Origin: Paenibacillus sp. G2S3
GTDB lineage: Bacteria > Bacillota > Bacilli > Paenibacillales > Paenibacillaceae
Direction: 5' to 3'
Length of the DNA stretch: 64,000 nucleotides
Assembly: GCF_030123105.1 (NCBI RefSeq)
Contig: NZ_CP126095.1
Coordinates: forward strand, 3,906,001 to 3,970,000
Shown piece after piece: positions 63,296 through 64,000 of the stretch (its first letter is position 1; every line of letters begins with the position of its first letter). The translations under genes were made by a program, and so were the position numbers. The notes under the pieces were generated by a model, which was given only the letters and a program-made list of their open reading frames with translations, searched no databases and was not told where the DNA came from.

Positions 63296-64000
63296 CTAAT
63301 CCAATATCTTGATCATACGTATACTTTCAGTGCTTAAGCTTAGCGCCGGGTCTCTCTCCCGTAAGAATGCATCGGATGAAAGCAATAACAGCTTTCTCTC
63401 CCGGTCTAGGTCGAGTAACACATCGGTTAATGGATATCCACCGGCCCAATCCCCACTTTGCAGTTGGATACGAAAATACTGCTCGCCGAGCCGACCCACA
63501 ACTGAAGTCTTCTGCTTCGTTCTAATCCTAAAGGAAGAAAATCCGTACTTTAGATGATGTGCCTCTGCCATTGGGTAATCATCAATAATGTAAGCCACTT
63601 CTTCATCCTCCATTTCCGCTCCAGCAGCAATAACATCTGCACTAGCCGCAAATGAACGACCCAAATCCCTTACGTACCAGTAAGTACGTCCTTCTTCTTC
63701 AAAACCAAGACGAAGATACCAAGCATGAGCTTGTTCATTCCATGAGAACACATCCAGTACCAGCTTCTTAATGTCATCCCTCTCGGCTAATTTCTCTCCA
63801 TACGCCATGAGCATTCCACCAATGCCATCCTTGCGATACGCTGCATCCACGTTTAAATTATTTAGCACCAACATTTGTTCCATTCTTCGCCATTCCGCAA
63901 ATCCAATGAGCACTTCTCCACTATAGGCTCCAATCAACAATGTGGCTGAATGGCCTCCACACTTACAAGCCGCTTGTAGATATGCTGGATAACCATTACA
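63296..64000 (-). CDS. GNAT acetyltransferase, 5' end beyond the right edge
   Basis: The frame stays open from the stop at 63296 to the window end, so the true start lies outside; a TTG at 63938-63940 is unlikely to be the start because coding sequence (CNGYPAYLQAACKCGG) continues above it. The visible 234 residues hold a GNAT core (LNNLNVDAAYRKDGIGGMLM, VFSWNEQAHAWYLRLGFEEEG) and a C-terminal extension of ~120 residues with no clear match. The gene is 77 bases upstream of the FemAB-like gene on the same strand, probably in one operon. Confidence 0.82.
   Translation of the reverse strand, partial: CNGYPAYLQAACKCGGHSATLLIGAYSGEVLIGFAEWRRMEQMLVLNNLNVDAAYRKDGIGGMLMAYGEKLAERDDIKKLVLDVFSWNEQAHAWYLRLGFEEEGRTYWYVRDLGRSFAASADVIAAGAEMEDEEVAYIIDDYPMAEAHHLKYGFSSFRIRTKQKTSVVGRLGEQYFRIQLQSGDWAGGYPLTDVLLDLDRERKLLLLSSDAFLRERDPALSLSTESIRMIKILD

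Overview
The window looks like a chromosome segment of a Paenibacillus-type Firmicute. Supporting signs are strong AGGAGG-type ribosome binding sites with many TTG and GTG starts, a Gram-positive T-box ahead of tyrS, S-layer homology domains, YesM/YesN-type two-component pairs beside LplB/YtcP-type sugar transporters, and very large modular secreted carbohydrate-active proteins. No rRNA, tRNA, IS transposase or CRISPR array was seen.

Layout. 1-4750: the start of a secreted repeat protein, then a hybrid histidine kinase with its SARP-like response regulator. 4751-8257: a low-coding region with two arrays of four ~177-bp nested-palindrome elements (period ~201 bp). The arrays flank a single gene (6038-6685) for a putative DUF559/Vsr-like nuclease with a C-terminal winged helix, and a ~400-bp heptanucleotide array follows. 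A ninth, isolated copy of the element lies at 56146-56323 and fixes its boundaries. 8258-22268: three giant secreted polysaccharide-active proteins: a beta-helix protein with Fn3/F5-8C modules, a GH81 endo-beta-1,3-glucanase, and an S-layer-anchored PL9 pectate lyase-like protein. 22338-26889: MerR regulator, serine hydrolase, PhyH dioxygenase, AraC regulator and a DUF817 membrane protein.

27103-48461 reads as one catabolic locus for a sulfated beta-galactose/N-acetylhexosamine glycan. It has a GH35 beta-galactosidase, a GH20 beta-hexosaminidase, three formylglycine-type sulfatases, an ABC sugar importer (binding protein plus two permeases, no ATPase), a YesN/YesM sensor pair, AraC and ROK regulators, and two sulfatase-maturation enzymes: an oxygen-dependent FGE and a radical-SAM anSME. 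A pair of CHR-family anion transporters leads the operon holding FGE and one sulfatase. The hydrolases and sulfatases lack signal peptides, so the likely scheme is import of sulfated oligosaccharides, then cytoplasmic desulfation and stepwise sugar release.

48574-56944 is mostly housekeeping: a small unknown protein, tyrS with T-box leader, an Lrp regulator, a secreted formamidase-like protein, a HEAT-repeat alkylation-repair-like protein, a Crp/Fnr regulator, a luciferase-like oxidoreductase and a GNAT. 56946-64000 looks like a surface-glycan locus: acyltransferase, sugar-nucleotide epimerase, tailspike-like beta-helix protein, DegT sugar aminotransferase, FemAB/GNAT-like protein, and a further GNAT running off the right edge.

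All functional calls rest on reading motifs and on remembered family features; no database search was run.
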